A DNA stretch of 64,000 bases from VEQN01 sp036405975 (GTDB lineage Bacteria; Patescibacteriota; Minisyncoccia; Phycocordibacterales; CAIZLB01), in assembly GCA_036405975.1 (NCBI GenBank), contig DASWWM010000034.1, positions 21,406-85,405 on the forward strand, written 5' to 3'. The notes beneath the pieces are model-generated. The model worked only from the letters and a program-made list of their open reading frames with translations. It made no database searches and was not told the DNA's origin. The stretch's first letter is position 1, and each line of letters opens with the position of its first letter. Positions 14,254 through 22,443 of the stretch are shown in pieces. A program made the position numbers and the translations under genes.

Positions 14254-14274
14254 GCCCGCGCAAGCGGGCTTTTG
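14254..14274 (+). terminator. Second terminator behind tRNA-His
   Basis: GCCCGC gcaa GCGGGC followed by TTTTGT. Confidence 0.8.
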
Positions 14275-14289
14275 TATTGCATGGTTGAC

Positions 14290-14395
14290 CAAGCAAGCAC
14301 GGAGGTGCTTGCGGGAGAGGGTCGAAAGGGTTCTCCAGCATTTTCGAGAGGCGAGTCGCGTTGCCCTCACGCCTCCGACGATCATCGAGCTTTTG
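14290..14395 (+). ncRNA. tRNA-trailing structured element, copy C (diverged)
   Basis: 8-bp hairpin GCAAGCAC/GTGCTTGC with a tetraloop (14293-14312), then GGAGA..TCTCC around GTCGAAAGGG, then TTTTCGAGA as in copy A, a GAGGCG/CGCCTC stem, and CCGACGATCATCGAG in place of the CCGACGTAGTCGG of copies A and B. Terminators stand on both sides (14254 and 14422). Similarity to A and B is weaker than between those two. Confidence 0.3.
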
Positions 14396-14421
14396 GATAG
14401 GCACCCTAAAAGAGAGCAGCT

Positions 14422-14449
14422 AAAACCCCGACCGCAAGGCCGGGTTTTG
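14422..14449 (+). terminator. Terminator ahead of the NADAR gene
   Basis: AAAACCCCGACC gcaa GGCCGGGTTTT. The last T-run runs into the TGCTATACT promoter of the next gene. Confidence 0.7.
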
Positions 14450-14463
14450 CTATACTTCCCCCC

Positions 14464-14937
14464 ATGGAACCAACACCTTCAAAAGAACCGGTACTATTTT
14501 ACGAGCGGGAATTCTACGTATTTTCAAACTTCTCAGCCTTCATGGTCGAATGGCAAGGCGTACTCTGGATGACGTCAGAGCATGCATATCAGGCAGCACA
14601 TTTTACCGACCAGGGCATTATCGATGAAATCAAAGCTGCACGGTCAGCGCATGATTCGAAGAAGATTGTTGAGAAATATCAAGACAGGAAAAGGGAGGGG
14701 TGGAAGGAAATGAAAATCGCTGTGATGGAAGAAATTGTCAGAGCAAAGCTTTCGCAGCATCCGTACATTCTTAAGAAGCTTCTTCAGACTGAGGACAGGG
14801 AAATCATCGAGAACTCTCCGAAGGATGCATTCTGGGGATGGGGCCTGAACAAGGACGGCGAGAATCATCTCGGAAAAATTTGGATGAAGCTGCGAGCGGA
14901 ACTTCAGGCAGATGGCGCCGGCAATATTAATCAGTAA
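14464..14937 (+). CDS. NADAR family protein (YbiA-like N-glycosidase)
   Basis: 157 residues covering the whole NADAR/DUF1768 fold: YEREFYVFSNFSAFMVEWQG, WMTSEHAYQAAHF, then AFWGWGLNKDGENHLGKIWMKLR at the end. Family members cleave N-glycosidic bonds of riboflavin-pathway intermediates, and some remove ADP-ribose from guanine in DNA. No DarT-like toxin is next to it. An extended -10 TGCTATACT ends 7 nt before the ATG, so the mRNA may be leaderless. The DNPH1-like gene follows after 20 nt. Confidence 0.88.
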   Translation: MEPTPSKEPVLFYEREFYVFSNFSAFMVEWQGVLWMTSEHAYQAAHFTDQGIIDEIKAARSAHDSKKIVEKYQDRKREGWKEMKIAVMEEIVRAKLSQHPYILKKLLQTEDREIIENSPKDAFWGWGLNKDGENHLGKIWMKLRAELQADGAGNINQ

Positions 14938-14957
14938 GACGGTACCAAAAGAATTAA

Positions 14958-15371
14958 ATGAAAATATATTTTGCAGGATCAATCAGGGGTGGACGGGATG
15001 ACCAAGAGCTTTATTTCTCAGTCATTGCCGAGCTCCAGAAATACGGAACGGTACTCACGGAACATATCGGCGACAAGTCTTTAACTGGTTTCGGCGAGAC
15101 GCAGCGAACAGATAAGGAGATTTTCGAAAGGGATATGGACTGGGTGCGAGAAGCTGATGTGGTTGTCGCTGAGGTTACAACTCCGAGCCTTGGGGTCGGA
15201 TACGAATTGGGTCAGGCCGAAGCGATGGGCAAGCCGGTTCTTTGCCTTCATAGAGAAGTCGAAGGGAAGAGACTTTCTGCGATGCTTGCAGGCAATGACT
15301 ATTTCACCATTAAGAAGTATGCAAATCTTGATGAGGCGAAGTCGGTCATGAGTGAGTATTTCAGCAAGTAG
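14958..15371 (+). CDS. DNPH1/Rcl-like 2'-deoxynucleoside 5'-monophosphate N-glycosidase
   Basis: 137 residues of the nucleoside 2-deoxyribosyltransferase fold. It closely follows animal DNPH1 in pattern: IYFAGSIRGGRDDQELY, YGTVLTEHIGD, ADVVVAEVTTPSLGVGYELG (Glu83 as the nucleophile) and LSAMLAGNDYF. DNPH1 splits dNMPs, notably 5-hydroxymethyl-dUMP, into base and deoxyribose phosphate. Here it would remove abnormal nucleotides or salvage bases. It probably shares a transcript with the NADAR gene and is closed by a terminator. Confidence 0.85.
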   Translation: MKIYFAGSIRGGRDDQELYFSVIAELQKYGTVLTEHIGDKSLTGFGETQRTDKEIFERDMDWVREADVVVAEVTTPSLGVGYELGQAEAMGKPVLCLHREVEGKRLSAMLAGNDYFTIKKYANLDEAKSVMSEYFSK

Positions 15372-15394
15372 ATCTGGCTCGGTGCAACATAACG

Positions 15395-15432
15395 AAAAAG
15401 GCGATGCTTCGATTGAGGCATCGCCTTTTTTC
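15395..15432. terminator. Bidirectional terminator
   Basis: AAAAAGGCGATGC/GCATCGCCTTTTTT between the convergent DNPH1-like and DUF4230 genes. Confidence 0.85.
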
Positions 15433-15455
15433 TTGTCCGGCTCGGTTCGCTCCAC

Positions 15456-16064
15456 TTACTGACAAAGCGCCTGCGGGATGTATACCGTCACTTCGTCAAA
15501 GCCTGCCGTGGCAAAGAGTGCTTTGAGCTGCTTCCGAGCATTATCTGAAGCCGTTTCTAGAATATTTGCAGCGCATGCATCCTGTCGGATCGCTCTCTCC
15601 GCTTCGGCCCGTGCCTTAGACTCGAGATCCTTTCCGTCTCGCGAGAGAATCCCTTGCTTTCGGTCATAGACCCGAGTCTTTTCATTGTCGAGTTTTGTCA
15701 CGAGGATTTCTGGGGCAGGGAGGCTGATTGTAAGCTTTCCATCATCGACCTCAACGTCCTTGTCTGCTAGCTTCTTGAGATCGAATCCTGCGATAATCTC
15801 AGCGTGCGCGATGAGAAGGATTCGATCTCCATACAAGATGTTCGAGAAGAAATTCCCTTTCTGCCCTCCTTCGATGATCTTCTCCATGGTAAACGAAGAG
15901 GTCTCAAGCCTGCCGAGCTCCCGAATTTCCTTCACGACCGAGCTTTGGCTCAGGTTCATGCCTGACGATCCGCCGAATATGAACTGACCGATTTTGTAAG
16001 AGCAGAAGAGGAATAATAGGATTGCAGCCAGTACCGCTATGATTTTCAAAATGGTCTTATACAT
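15456..16064 (-). CDS. DUF4230 membrane-anchored protein
   Basis: 202 residues: N-terminal membrane helix (about 5-30), then an outside domain with the DUF4230 pattern VVKEIRELGRLETSSFTMEK, HAEIIAGFDLKKL, ISLPAPEIL and a C-terminal helix rich in Arg/Ala. Function of the family is unknown. Confidence 0.75.
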   Translation of the reverse strand: MYKTILKIIAVLAAILLFLFCSYKIGQFIFGGSSGMNLSQSSVVKEIRELGRLETSSFTMEKIIEGGQKGNFFSNILYGDRILLIAHAEIIAGFDLKKLADKDVEVDDGKLTISLPAPEILVTKLDNEKTRVYDRKQGILSRDGKDLESKARAEAERAIRQDACAANILETASDNARKQLKALFATAGFDEVTVYIPQALCQ

Positions 16065-16149
16065 GCATTAAGCATAATCTCAGTCAGGCTGTGAGTAAAG
16101 CGTGTTCCTTGTGGCTCTCTCTGCTATATAATATCTCTCATACAGCTCT

Positions 16150-16788
16150 ATGAATACGAATCCGCAAAACTTGCTCCAGGCGGCAACCAAGGTTGCCCTT
16201 CTTCTCGTCATATTCGGATTCTTTCCGGTATTCCTCGCCGTCGTCGTCTATAACTACAACAACAACGCTTCTTCCTTGGTTCAGATAACTTCTGCATTGG
16301 ACGAGGAATACAGCAAGGCTTCCTCAAGTCTGGTGGTGCTTACTCAGGAGCAGGCAGACATCCTTCGACGGATCAATCAGTTCTCAGTCGGTGTCTGGGT
16401 AGACAAATCCGATCAGAAGGCACGGACAATCATCAATCCGGACAATACCTTCTCGGAATATGAGGACAAGAGCAAGACTGCATACGGTACATGGCGTGCC
16501 AAAGTCGTCTCCGACAGGAACGAGGCTGGGGAGACACAGGCAAGGTACATGCTCCAGAAGAATCATCTCGGAGGGAACAAAAAAGTATCGGTTCTATACG
16601 AAATTATCCAGCTTGATGAAGAGACATTCGTCCTTAATACTATTGCCCGTGGAAGCACGGAAGACTTGAACAGGGCATTCGATTCGGCAACCGGAACGGA
16701 TACCATTTACAGGCTCCGATCAGGGGGCGGTCAGGGAACTGTTACCCTTGAGAAGGACAAGGAACCGTTCGATCAGCGCCAGGAATAA
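16150..16788 (+). CDS. Single-TM protein with lipocalin-like outside domain
   Basis: 212 residues. A membrane helix (about 13-36) is followed by a coiled-coil stretch and a beta-rich region (GVWVDKSDQKARTIINPDNT, YGTWRAKVVSDR, EETFVLNTIARGS) that looks like a small lipocalin-type or stress-response barrel, but no firm family can be named. A TATAAT box is 17 nt before the ATG. It stands before the PAP2 gene on the same strand. Confidence 0.5.
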   Translation: MNTNPQNLLQAATKVALLLVIFGFFPVFLAVVVYNYNNNASSLVQITSALDEEYSKASSSLVVLTQEQADILRRINQFSVGVWVDKSDQKARTIINPDNTFSEYEDKSKTAYGTWRAKVVSDRNEAGETQARYMLQKNHLGGNKKVSVLYEIIQLDEETFVLNTIARGSTEDLNRAFDSATGTDTIYRLRSGGGQGTVTLEKDKEPFDQRQE

Positions 16789-16827
16789 GCCTGAGCCTCG
16801 CCTCGGCGCTTGTAGTATACTGTCGGT

Positions 16828-17391
16828 ATGAAGATCATCGCCTCAGGTCCCGCACTTGAAAGACTCAATGATGAGGCATTTCGGTTTGCCGCGAGTATCC
16901 GATCGGAAGGCTTAAGCGAATTCATGACATTCGTTACGGATATCGGCAGTCCTCAGAATATGGCCATGCTGTCGCTCGTGCTCGTCTGCCTCTATTGGCT
17001 GCATCGCAAGTACGTTCATATGATTCAATTCGCACTTGCGATGGGTTCGGTCAGCCTTATTACCTGGGGACTGAAGAATCTCTTCCGGGCTCCAAGGCCT
17101 GAAGATTCCATCATGGTTATCGACGGCTTCAGTTTTCCGAGCGGGCATGCATCAACCGCGACTCTGCTTTTTGTGCTCGTCGCATATACGTATAAAGGGC
17201 ATATAAAGAATATCTGGCTCAGGCGAGTATTCATCGGTGCCAATGTTCTTGCGGTTATCCTGATCGGTTTTAGCAGAGTGTATTTCGGCGTGCATTATGC
17301 AACCGACGTGATTGCGGGAATCGTGATTGCCGCGATCATGGCATCGATATCCATTATCATTACTGAAACCAAGTTTAAAGAAGCTATATGA
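16828..17391 (+). CDS. PAP2-family membrane phosphatase
   Basis: 187 residues, about five membrane segments, with the three PAP2 motifs: KNLFRAPRPED, FPSGHAST and SRVYFGVHYATDV. The central Ser-Gly-His and the last His form the acid phosphatase site facing the outside. Likely substrates are undecaprenyl-PP or phosphatidate-type lipids. Its TGA overlaps the ATG of uppP by 4 nt, so the two are translationally coupled and probably share the lipid-carrier recycling task. TATACT ends 6 nt before its ATG. Confidence 0.85.
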   Translation: MKIIASGPALERLNDEAFRFAASIRSEGLSEFMTFVTDIGSPQNMAMLSLVLVCLYWLHRKYVHMIQFALAMGSVSLITWGLKNLFRAPRPEDSIMVIDGFSFPSGHASTATLLFVLVAYTYKGHIKNIWLRRVFIGANVLAVILIGFSRVYFGVHYATDVIAGIVIAAIMASISIIITETKFKEAI

Positions 17392-18200
17392 TGAGTTATT
17401 TTGACGCAGTTATTCTTTCGGTTGTTGAGGGCCTTACCGAATTCCTCCCGGTGTCTTCTACTGGCCATATGATTCTCGTGAGCAATATCCTGGGCATTGC
17501 CAGCGACCCGTTCACGAAAGTCTTCGAGGTGGTCATACAGTTCGCTGCTATCTGCGCCGTAATCTTCATATATTGGAAGACCATTGTCAGCAGCAAGAGC
17601 CTTGTCCTCAAGGTCGCAAGCGCATTCATTCCGACTGCGGTTCTCGGTCTCTTACTTCATTCATTCATAAAGGCGTATCTTTTTGAAAGTGTCCTGACGG
17701 TGGTCATTGCCCTTTTTATAGGAGGAATTGCCATCATATTTTTTGAGAAATGGGCCGAAAAGAAGAGGGCGGCGTCCGGGACTTCAGAAATTGAGCAGTC
17801 TCCGTCAGTGCCTCTGGCAGACATTACCTATAAGAAGGCTTTCTTTGTAGGCCTTTGGCAGTCTCTTGCCATGATTCCCGGCGTATCCCGTTCAGCTGCA
17901 ACCATCATCGGCGGCGAAGCGATGGGCATAACGCGAAAGTCCATCGTTGAGTTCTCATTCCTTCTCGCCATTCCGACCATGCTCGCGGCGACGGTCCTCG
18001 ACCTGCATTCATCGAGCCTGGCTTTCACGGAAGGGGAATGGAAGCTTTTGGCAGTCGGATGCATCGTTTCGTTTGCCGTAGCATTTCTGGCCGTTAAGTC
18101 ATTCCTGAAGTATATTCAGAGCCATTCTTTTGCCGTCTTCGGATATTACCGAATCGTTCTCGCGATCGTATACGCTATATTTTTCCTTGGTATTTGGTAA
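17388..18200 (+). CDS. uppP: Undecaprenyl-diphosphatase
   Basis: 270 residues with the BacA/UppP motifs EGLTEFLPVSSTGHM near the N-terminus and PGVSRSAATIIGG in the second half, within about eight membrane helices. It dephosphorylates undecaprenyl-PP so the carrier can be re-used in cell wall and glycan synthesis. It overlaps the PAP2 gene and is followed after 9 nt by a SIMPL gene with its own promoter. Confidence 0.95.
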   Translation: MMSYFDAVILSVVEGLTEFLPVSSTGHMILVSNILGIASDPFTKVFEVVIQFAAICAVIFIYWKTIVSSKSLVLKVASAFIPTAVLGLLLHSFIKAYLFESVLTVVIALFIGGIAIIFFEKWAEKKRAASGTSEIEQSPSVPLADITYKKAFFVGLWQSLAMIPGVSRSAATIIGGEAMGITRKSIVEFSFLLAIPTMLAATVLDLHSSSLAFTEGEWKLLAVGCIVSFAVAFLAVKSFLKYIQSHSFAVFGYYRIVLAIVYAIFFLGIW

Positions 18201-18209
18201 AATATCGGC

Positions 18210-18950
18210 ATGAATATTTCATCAAATTACAAGACACCTATCGCTGCAGCATCAAGCATCGTTGCCGGAGCGATCATTATCGGAGTGCTCGTATTTGCAT
18301 ATACGGCGTACGGAATCAGATCAATGGATAACCAGCTTTCGGTCACTGGTTCTGCGCGACAGTCCATCGTTGCTGACAAGGCTAAGTGGACTGTGAGCAT
18401 TACGCGACCCGTCACTGCCTCTACGCTTAAGGCTGGCTATGCCGACATGTCCAATGACCTCAAGGTCGTCCTCGCATATTTCTCAAGGAATGGATTCGAC
18501 CAGTCTGCGCTTACAGTTTCGACCGTCTTCATGGAAGAAGTCTATGAAAACTACCAGCCAGCTCCTGACCAGAAGAAGTACACCCTTCGACAGAGCGTCG
18601 AGCTTGCATCAGATGATGTAGAGAAGGTAAGCGCTCTTTCAAAGAATGTTCAGGAAATCATCAATCAGGGCGTCATCCTCAATGCCATGTCTCCAGAGTA
18701 TTCATACTCAAAGCTTGCAGACCTCCGAGTGAGCCTTCTTTCGCAGGCGCTCAAGGATGCGAAGGATCGAGCGTCAGCTATCTCTGAAATGTCTGGCAAC
18801 CGAGTCGGAAAGCTCAAGTCAGCTGCAAGCGGCGTGGTGCAGGTTCTTCCGCCGGGATCTATCGAAGTTTCTGACTACGGAGCGTACGACACTTCAAGCA
18901 TCAACAAGGAAGTGATGGTTACGGTTCGGGCATCGTTCAGCCTGAAGTAA
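18210..18950 (+). CDS. SIMPL (DUF541) domain secreted protein 1
   Basis: 246 residues with an N-terminal membrane anchor (about 12-35) and a SIMPL/DUF541 domain: NQLSVTGSARQSIVADKAKW, ALTVSTVFMEEVYENYQ, YTLRQSVELASDDVEKVSALSKNV, and the C-terminal VMVTVRASFSLK strand. SIMPL proteins are exported oligomers of uncertain function, sometimes linked to stress resistance. TAAAAT lies 6 nt before the ATG. A paralogue follows beyond folD. Confidence 0.85.
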   Translation: MNISSNYKTPIAAASSIVAGAIIIGVLVFAYTAYGIRSMDNQLSVTGSARQSIVADKAKWTVSITRPVTASTLKAGYADMSNDLKVVLAYFSRNGFDQSALTVSTVFMEEVYENYQPAPDQKKYTLRQSVELASDDVEKVSALSKNVQEIINQGVILNAMSPEYSYSKLADLRVSLLSQALKDAKDRASAISEMSGNRVGKLKSAASGVVQVLPPGSIEVSDYGAYDTSSINKEVMVTVRASFSLK

Positions 18951-18966
18951 AAAACTGTTTGGCTTC

Positions 18967-19010
18967 AAAAAAAGCCCGCTCTTTTCAAATCAAAGGAGCG
19001 GGCTTTTTTG
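18967..19010 (+). terminator. Terminator after SIMPL gene 1
   Basis: AAAAAAAGCCCGCTC/GAGCGGGCTTTTTTG. Confidence 0.85.
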
Positions 19011-19088
19011 CACCTGTCATTTTTCGCACGGCGCCTGGTTCTTGATTTAGTTGCAATGACTGCATCGGGATGTATACTCTGAAGCAAT

Positions 19089-19952
19089 ATGGCAATTATT
19101 CTTGATGGAAAAAATCTAAGAAATGAAATCGCTGCGAAGCTCAAGGCCGTCGTGGATGAGAAGCTCGAGAAAGGCTTTGTTAAGCCTTCTTTGGCCATCG
19201 TGCAGATAGGGAACAATAAGGAGTCCGAGACATATATAAGGAATAAGAAGAGGTTCGGTGAAAGCATCGGCGTGAACGTCCTCCATGTGCATCTTCCAGA
19301 GGAAATAGAGCAGACTGAGGTTCAGAAGGAAATAAAGAATCTGAATGAAGACGAATCCGTTGACGGCATCATTCTCCAGCTCCCGATTCCGAAGCATCTT
19401 CATAAAGAAATGCTCATCGAATCTATTTCGCTAAAGAAAGACGTAGACGGTCTGACTTCAAGAAGCGTCAAAGGTCTTTGGATTGATTCGGGAACTTCGC
19501 TCATGCCAGCTACGACGAGGGGGATACTTTCTCTTCTCAAGAAATACGACGTATCGCTCTCTGGAAAGAAAGTGGTTGTCGTCGGAAGGTCGGCACTCGT
19601 CGGAAAGCCGACCGCACTCGCTCTTCTCAATAAAGGAGCAACTGTAACAATCTGCCACTCCGAGACAAAAGACCTTGAGGCGCAGACAGTCGAGGCCGAC
19701 ATCATCGTCGCTGCTGTCGGACGGCCTCGACTCATCTCACGCCACCATGTCCGACCCGGCCAAATCATCATTGATGTCGGTACGACCATTGAAAATCCTG
19801 ACGACAGGAAATGCGTAGGGGATGCAGACTTTGAAGACATAAAAGATATTGTCGCAATGATTTCTCCCGTTCCTGGCGGTGTCGGTCCAATGACCGTTGC
19901 CTCGCTTTTTGAAAACGTCGTTGACGTGTACCTGCGAAAAACAATGATATAA
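19089..19952 (+). CDS. folD: Bifunctional methylenetetrahydrofolate dehydrogenase/cyclohydrolase
   Basis: 287 residues with the FolD signatures: SETYIRNKKRFGESIGV, VDGIILQLPIPKH, GRSALVGKPTALALLNKGATVTICH (NADP site) and PGGVGPMTVASLFENV near the end. It interconverts methylene- and formyl-THF. With glyA at 26554 this gives the one-carbon supply for thymidylate and purines in an otherwise reduced genome. TATACT lies 10 nt before the ATG. Confidence 0.95.
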   Translation: MAIILDGKNLRNEIAAKLKAVVDEKLEKGFVKPSLAIVQIGNNKESETYIRNKKRFGESIGVNVLHVHLPEEIEQTEVQKEIKNLNEDESVDGIILQLPIPKHLHKEMLIESISLKKDVDGLTSRSVKGLWIDSGTSLMPATTRGILSLLKKYDVSLSGKKVVVVGRSALVGKPTALALLNKGATVTICHSETKDLEAQTVEADIIVAAVGRPRLISRHHVRPGQIIIDVGTTIENPDDRKCVGDADFEDIKDIVAMISPVPGGVGPMTVASLFENVVDVYLRKTMI

Positions 19953-19985
19953 TGGTAAGCATCTTTACCAAAATAATCATTACGC

Positions 19986-20897
19986 ATGGATCTTAAAAAA
20001 TACCATATCAACCTTTCCTCTGAAGAACTCAATTCATTCCTCAAGGGAGCTGGAATTATCTGTCTCGGACTCCTTTCCCTCTTCATTCTCGTGAAGACGG
20101 TAAGCGAGATCAAGCAGTATCCTACTATCGGAAATACTCCTGGCCAGAATGTGATTTCTGTCGCTGGAAACGCTGAGATGTTCATCAAGCCTGATATCAC
20201 TACATTCACATGGACTGTAGAAGGCGAGGGGGCGACTATTGAAAAGGCTCAGACTGCTGCAGCTGAAAAGGGAAATAAGGCGGTAGAATTCCTTAAGGAA
20301 AAGGGAATCAAGGAGGCTGACCTTAAGACGACTGGATACTATACGAATACGAAGTACGATACTCAGATTCGGCCTTGCGCAGTTTCTGCTGCACGCCCTG
20401 CTAATATCGAGCCTGCCTCTCCTGACATGGCCGTCTCAATGCCAGCGGTCACATCTGTCGGCGTGACTGTCCCGCCTTGCTCAAACACTGACCAGGTTGC
20501 AGTCGGATACACAACTATCCAGACAGTCGAGGTCAAGGTTCGAAAGATCAATGACAATCCAGAGCTTACAAGCCAGCTCGTCGCGGGTCTCGGATCAATC
20601 GGAGCAAAGGTCTCTTCTCCTCGAAGCACAGTAGACGAGCCTGAGAAGTACCAGCAAAAGGTGCGACAGGAAGCCATCATCAAGGCTCGAAACGAGGCTG
20701 AAGTCCTCGCTCGAACACTTGGCGTGAAGCTCGTACGGGTTGTCAGCTATAACGACAATTCATACCCGGTTTATCCCATGTACGATATGGCCATGTCTGC
20801 ACGGGCTGAAGCCGGAGGAAAGGCTGTCGCCCCTTCTCTTCCTACGGGAACGAACAAGATCTCATCTGACGTAACGGTCACATTCGAGATTCGGTAG
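19986..20897 (+). CDS. SIMPL (DUF541) domain secreted protein 2
   Basis: 303 residues. A membrane anchor (about 20-40) precedes the domain: NVISVAGNAEMFIKPDITTF, KGIKEADLKTTGYYTN, QTVEVKVRKINDNPELTSQL and RVVSYNDNSYPV, ending SSDVTVTFEIR. A Cys-containing insertion in the middle (about 128-170) is not in paralogue 1. It starts 33 nt after folD and may be co-transcribed with it. Confidence 0.85.
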   Translation: MDLKKYHINLSSEELNSFLKGAGIICLGLLSLFILVKTVSEIKQYPTIGNTPGQNVISVAGNAEMFIKPDITTFTWTVEGEGATIEKAQTAAAEKGNKAVEFLKEKGIKEADLKTTGYYTNTKYDTQIRPCAVSAARPANIEPASPDMAVSMPAVTSVGVTVPPCSNTDQVAVGYTTIQTVEVKVRKINDNPELTSQLVAGLGSIGAKVSSPRSTVDEPEKYQQKVRQEAIIKARNEAEVLARTLGVKLVRVVSYNDNSYPVYPMYDMAMSARAEAGGKAVAPSLPTGTNKISSDVTVTFEIR

Positions 20898-20986
20898 TCC
20901 AAAATAGCAAGATTTAAGGCGCCTAGTCTGAATCTGGGCCGGATTGACAAAATCCTCAAATCTACTACTATATGAACAACCGCAAA

Positions 20987-21007
20987 AGCACCCGAAAGGG
21001 TGTTTTT
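20987..21007 (+). terminator. Weak terminator before secE
   Basis: GCACCC gaaa GGGTGT followed by TTTTG. Confidence 0.6.
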
Positions 21008-21030
21008 GAATAGAAGATTAAACCAAGTAT

Positions 21031-21219
21031 ATGGCTATAAATAAATACATAAATGAAACTAAGGCCGAATTGAAGCATGTCACATGGCCTACAAGGAACC
21101 AGACAGTCATCTATTCAGTGCTCGTCGTAGCTATTTCTTTGGTGGTAGCTGCCTACCTCGGCCTCCTCGACTCGGCTTTCGGCTCAGTCATCAGGCTCAT
21201 CCTTCCTTCATACAACTAA
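21031..21219 (+). CDS. secE: Preprotein translocase subunit SecE
   Basis: 62 residues, the minimal one-TM form. The conserved amphipathic start INETKAELKHVTWPTRNQTV leads into the single membrane helix (about 28-50). SecE clamps SecY in the SecYEG channel. It is followed by nusG as in most bacteria. Confidence 0.95.
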   Translation: MAINKYINETKAELKHVTWPTRNQTVIYSVLVVAISLVVAAYLGLLDSAFGSVIRLILPSYN

Positions 21220-21292
21220 TATCCATCTTGAGCGGCATCAGGCCGGACTCCCTGCAAGGAAAGGGAAGTTCAAGAATCTAACAACTACTACT

Positions 21293-21835
21293 ATGTCAAA
21301 ACAAGTACAAGGCGAGCGAAATTGGTACGCGATCCATACATATGCCGGATACGAGAATGCGGTGCTTCGAAACCTCAAGCAGCGAATCGAGTCTTTGGGC
21401 ATGGAAGACAAGATCTTCAACGTGATCGTTCCTGTCGAGAAGAAGATCAAGATCAAGGCGGGCAAGCGAGTCGAAGAAGAGGAAAAAATCTACCCAGGAT
21501 ACGTTCTCGTGGACATGATGGTAACTGATGACTCATGGTACGTAGTCCGAAACACTCCTCGAGTGACAGGGTTCGTGGGCTCGGGAACTGTTCCTGTGCC
21601 TCTCGACAAGTCTGAGGTTGAAACTCTCTTCAAGCGAATGAACACTGACAACGTCAAGCATACAATCGACCTTGGAACAGGCGACCTCATTACTATCACG
21701 GATGGTCCGTTCAAGGATCTTGAAGGAAAGGTATCGGAAGTCGACACTGATCGAGGAAAGGTAAAGGTCCTCGTATCGATGTTCGGCCGAGAAACGCCGG
21801 TAGAACTCGACTTCTTGCAAGTTAAGAGGATGTAA
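21293..21835 (+). CDS. nusG: Transcription termination/antitermination factor NusG
   Basis: 180 residues: NGN domain (NWYAIHTYAGYENAVLRNL to about 115) and C-terminal KOW domain (GDLITITDGPFKDLEGKVSE). It binds RNA polymerase and links it to the ribosome or Rho. Placement between secE and rplK is standard. Confidence 0.97.
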   Translation: MSKQVQGERNWYAIHTYAGYENAVLRNLKQRIESLGMEDKIFNVIVPVEKKIKIKAGKRVEEEEKIYPGYVLVDMMVTDDSWYVVRNTPRVTGFVGSGTVPVPLDKSEVETLFKRMNTDNVKHTIDLGTGDLITITDGPFKDLEGKVSEVDTDRGKVKVLVSMFGRETPVELDFLQVKRM

Positions 21836-21946
21836 GGTATCGTACTGCTTACGGCCAGCTCGCTCGGCTTCTACTTGTCGAAATGGTCATAAATTGGATA
21901 CAGGGCTTTACTAAGCCGTTTTCAGAAATTAAAACAATATAAATTT

Positions 21947-22372
21947 ATGGCAAAGAAAATAATCAAACAGCTCAAGCTTCAGATTCCTGCGGCGAAGGCG
22001 ACTCCGGCTCCACCGATCGGTCCGGCTCTCGGACAGGCCGGAATTCCAATCGGAGAATTCGTTAAGAAATTCAACGATGCGACGGCTCAGATGGCAGGGG
22101 ATATCATCCCTACTGTCATTACGGTCTACGAGGACAGGTCATATGACTTCATCCTCAAGACTCCTCCGGCTGCAAACCTCGTAAAGAAGGCTATCGGCAT
22201 CGAGTCAGGATCAGGAACTCCTAACAGCAAGAAGGCTGGAAAAATCACTCGGGCTCAGGTTCGAGAGATCGCAGAAAAGAAGATGCCCGACCTCAATGCG
22301 AAGGACATCGAAGGCGCTATGAAGATGATCGAAGGAACATGCCGATCACTCGGAGTAGAAGTAGTGGGTTAA
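21947..22372 (+). CDS. rplK: 50S ribosomal protein L11
   Basis: 141 residues with the L11 landmarks KLQIPAAKATPAPPIGPALG, FCKxFN-like EFVKKFNDAT, and the C-terminal rRNA-binding part KAGKITRAQVREIAEKKMPD. A terminator follows at once, and rplA (L1), normally the next gene, is absent; loss of L1 is known in part of the Parcubacteria. Confidence 0.97.
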   Translation: MAKKIIKQLKLQIPAAKATPAPPIGPALGQAGIPIGEFVKKFNDATAQMAGDIIPTVITVYEDRSYDFILKTPPAANLVKKAIGIESGSGTPNSKKAGKITRAQVREIAEKKMPDLNAKDIEGAMKMIEGTCRSLGVEVVG

Positions 22373-22392
22373 TCCAACTCTCTTCACAAGAA

Positions 22393-22422
22393 AAAAACCG
22401 CCCAGCAATGGGCGGTTTTTTC
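22393..22422 (+). terminator. Terminator of rplK
   Basis: AAAAAACCGCCCA/TGGGCGGTTTTTT. Confidence 0.88.
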
Positions 22423-22443
22423 ATACGGGTACTCAGACTTTAA

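Noticed and set aside
14100..14572. Open frames spanning tRNA-His and the hairpin block
   Set aside because: They translate the tRNA and terminators and overlap the NADAR gene; shadow frames.
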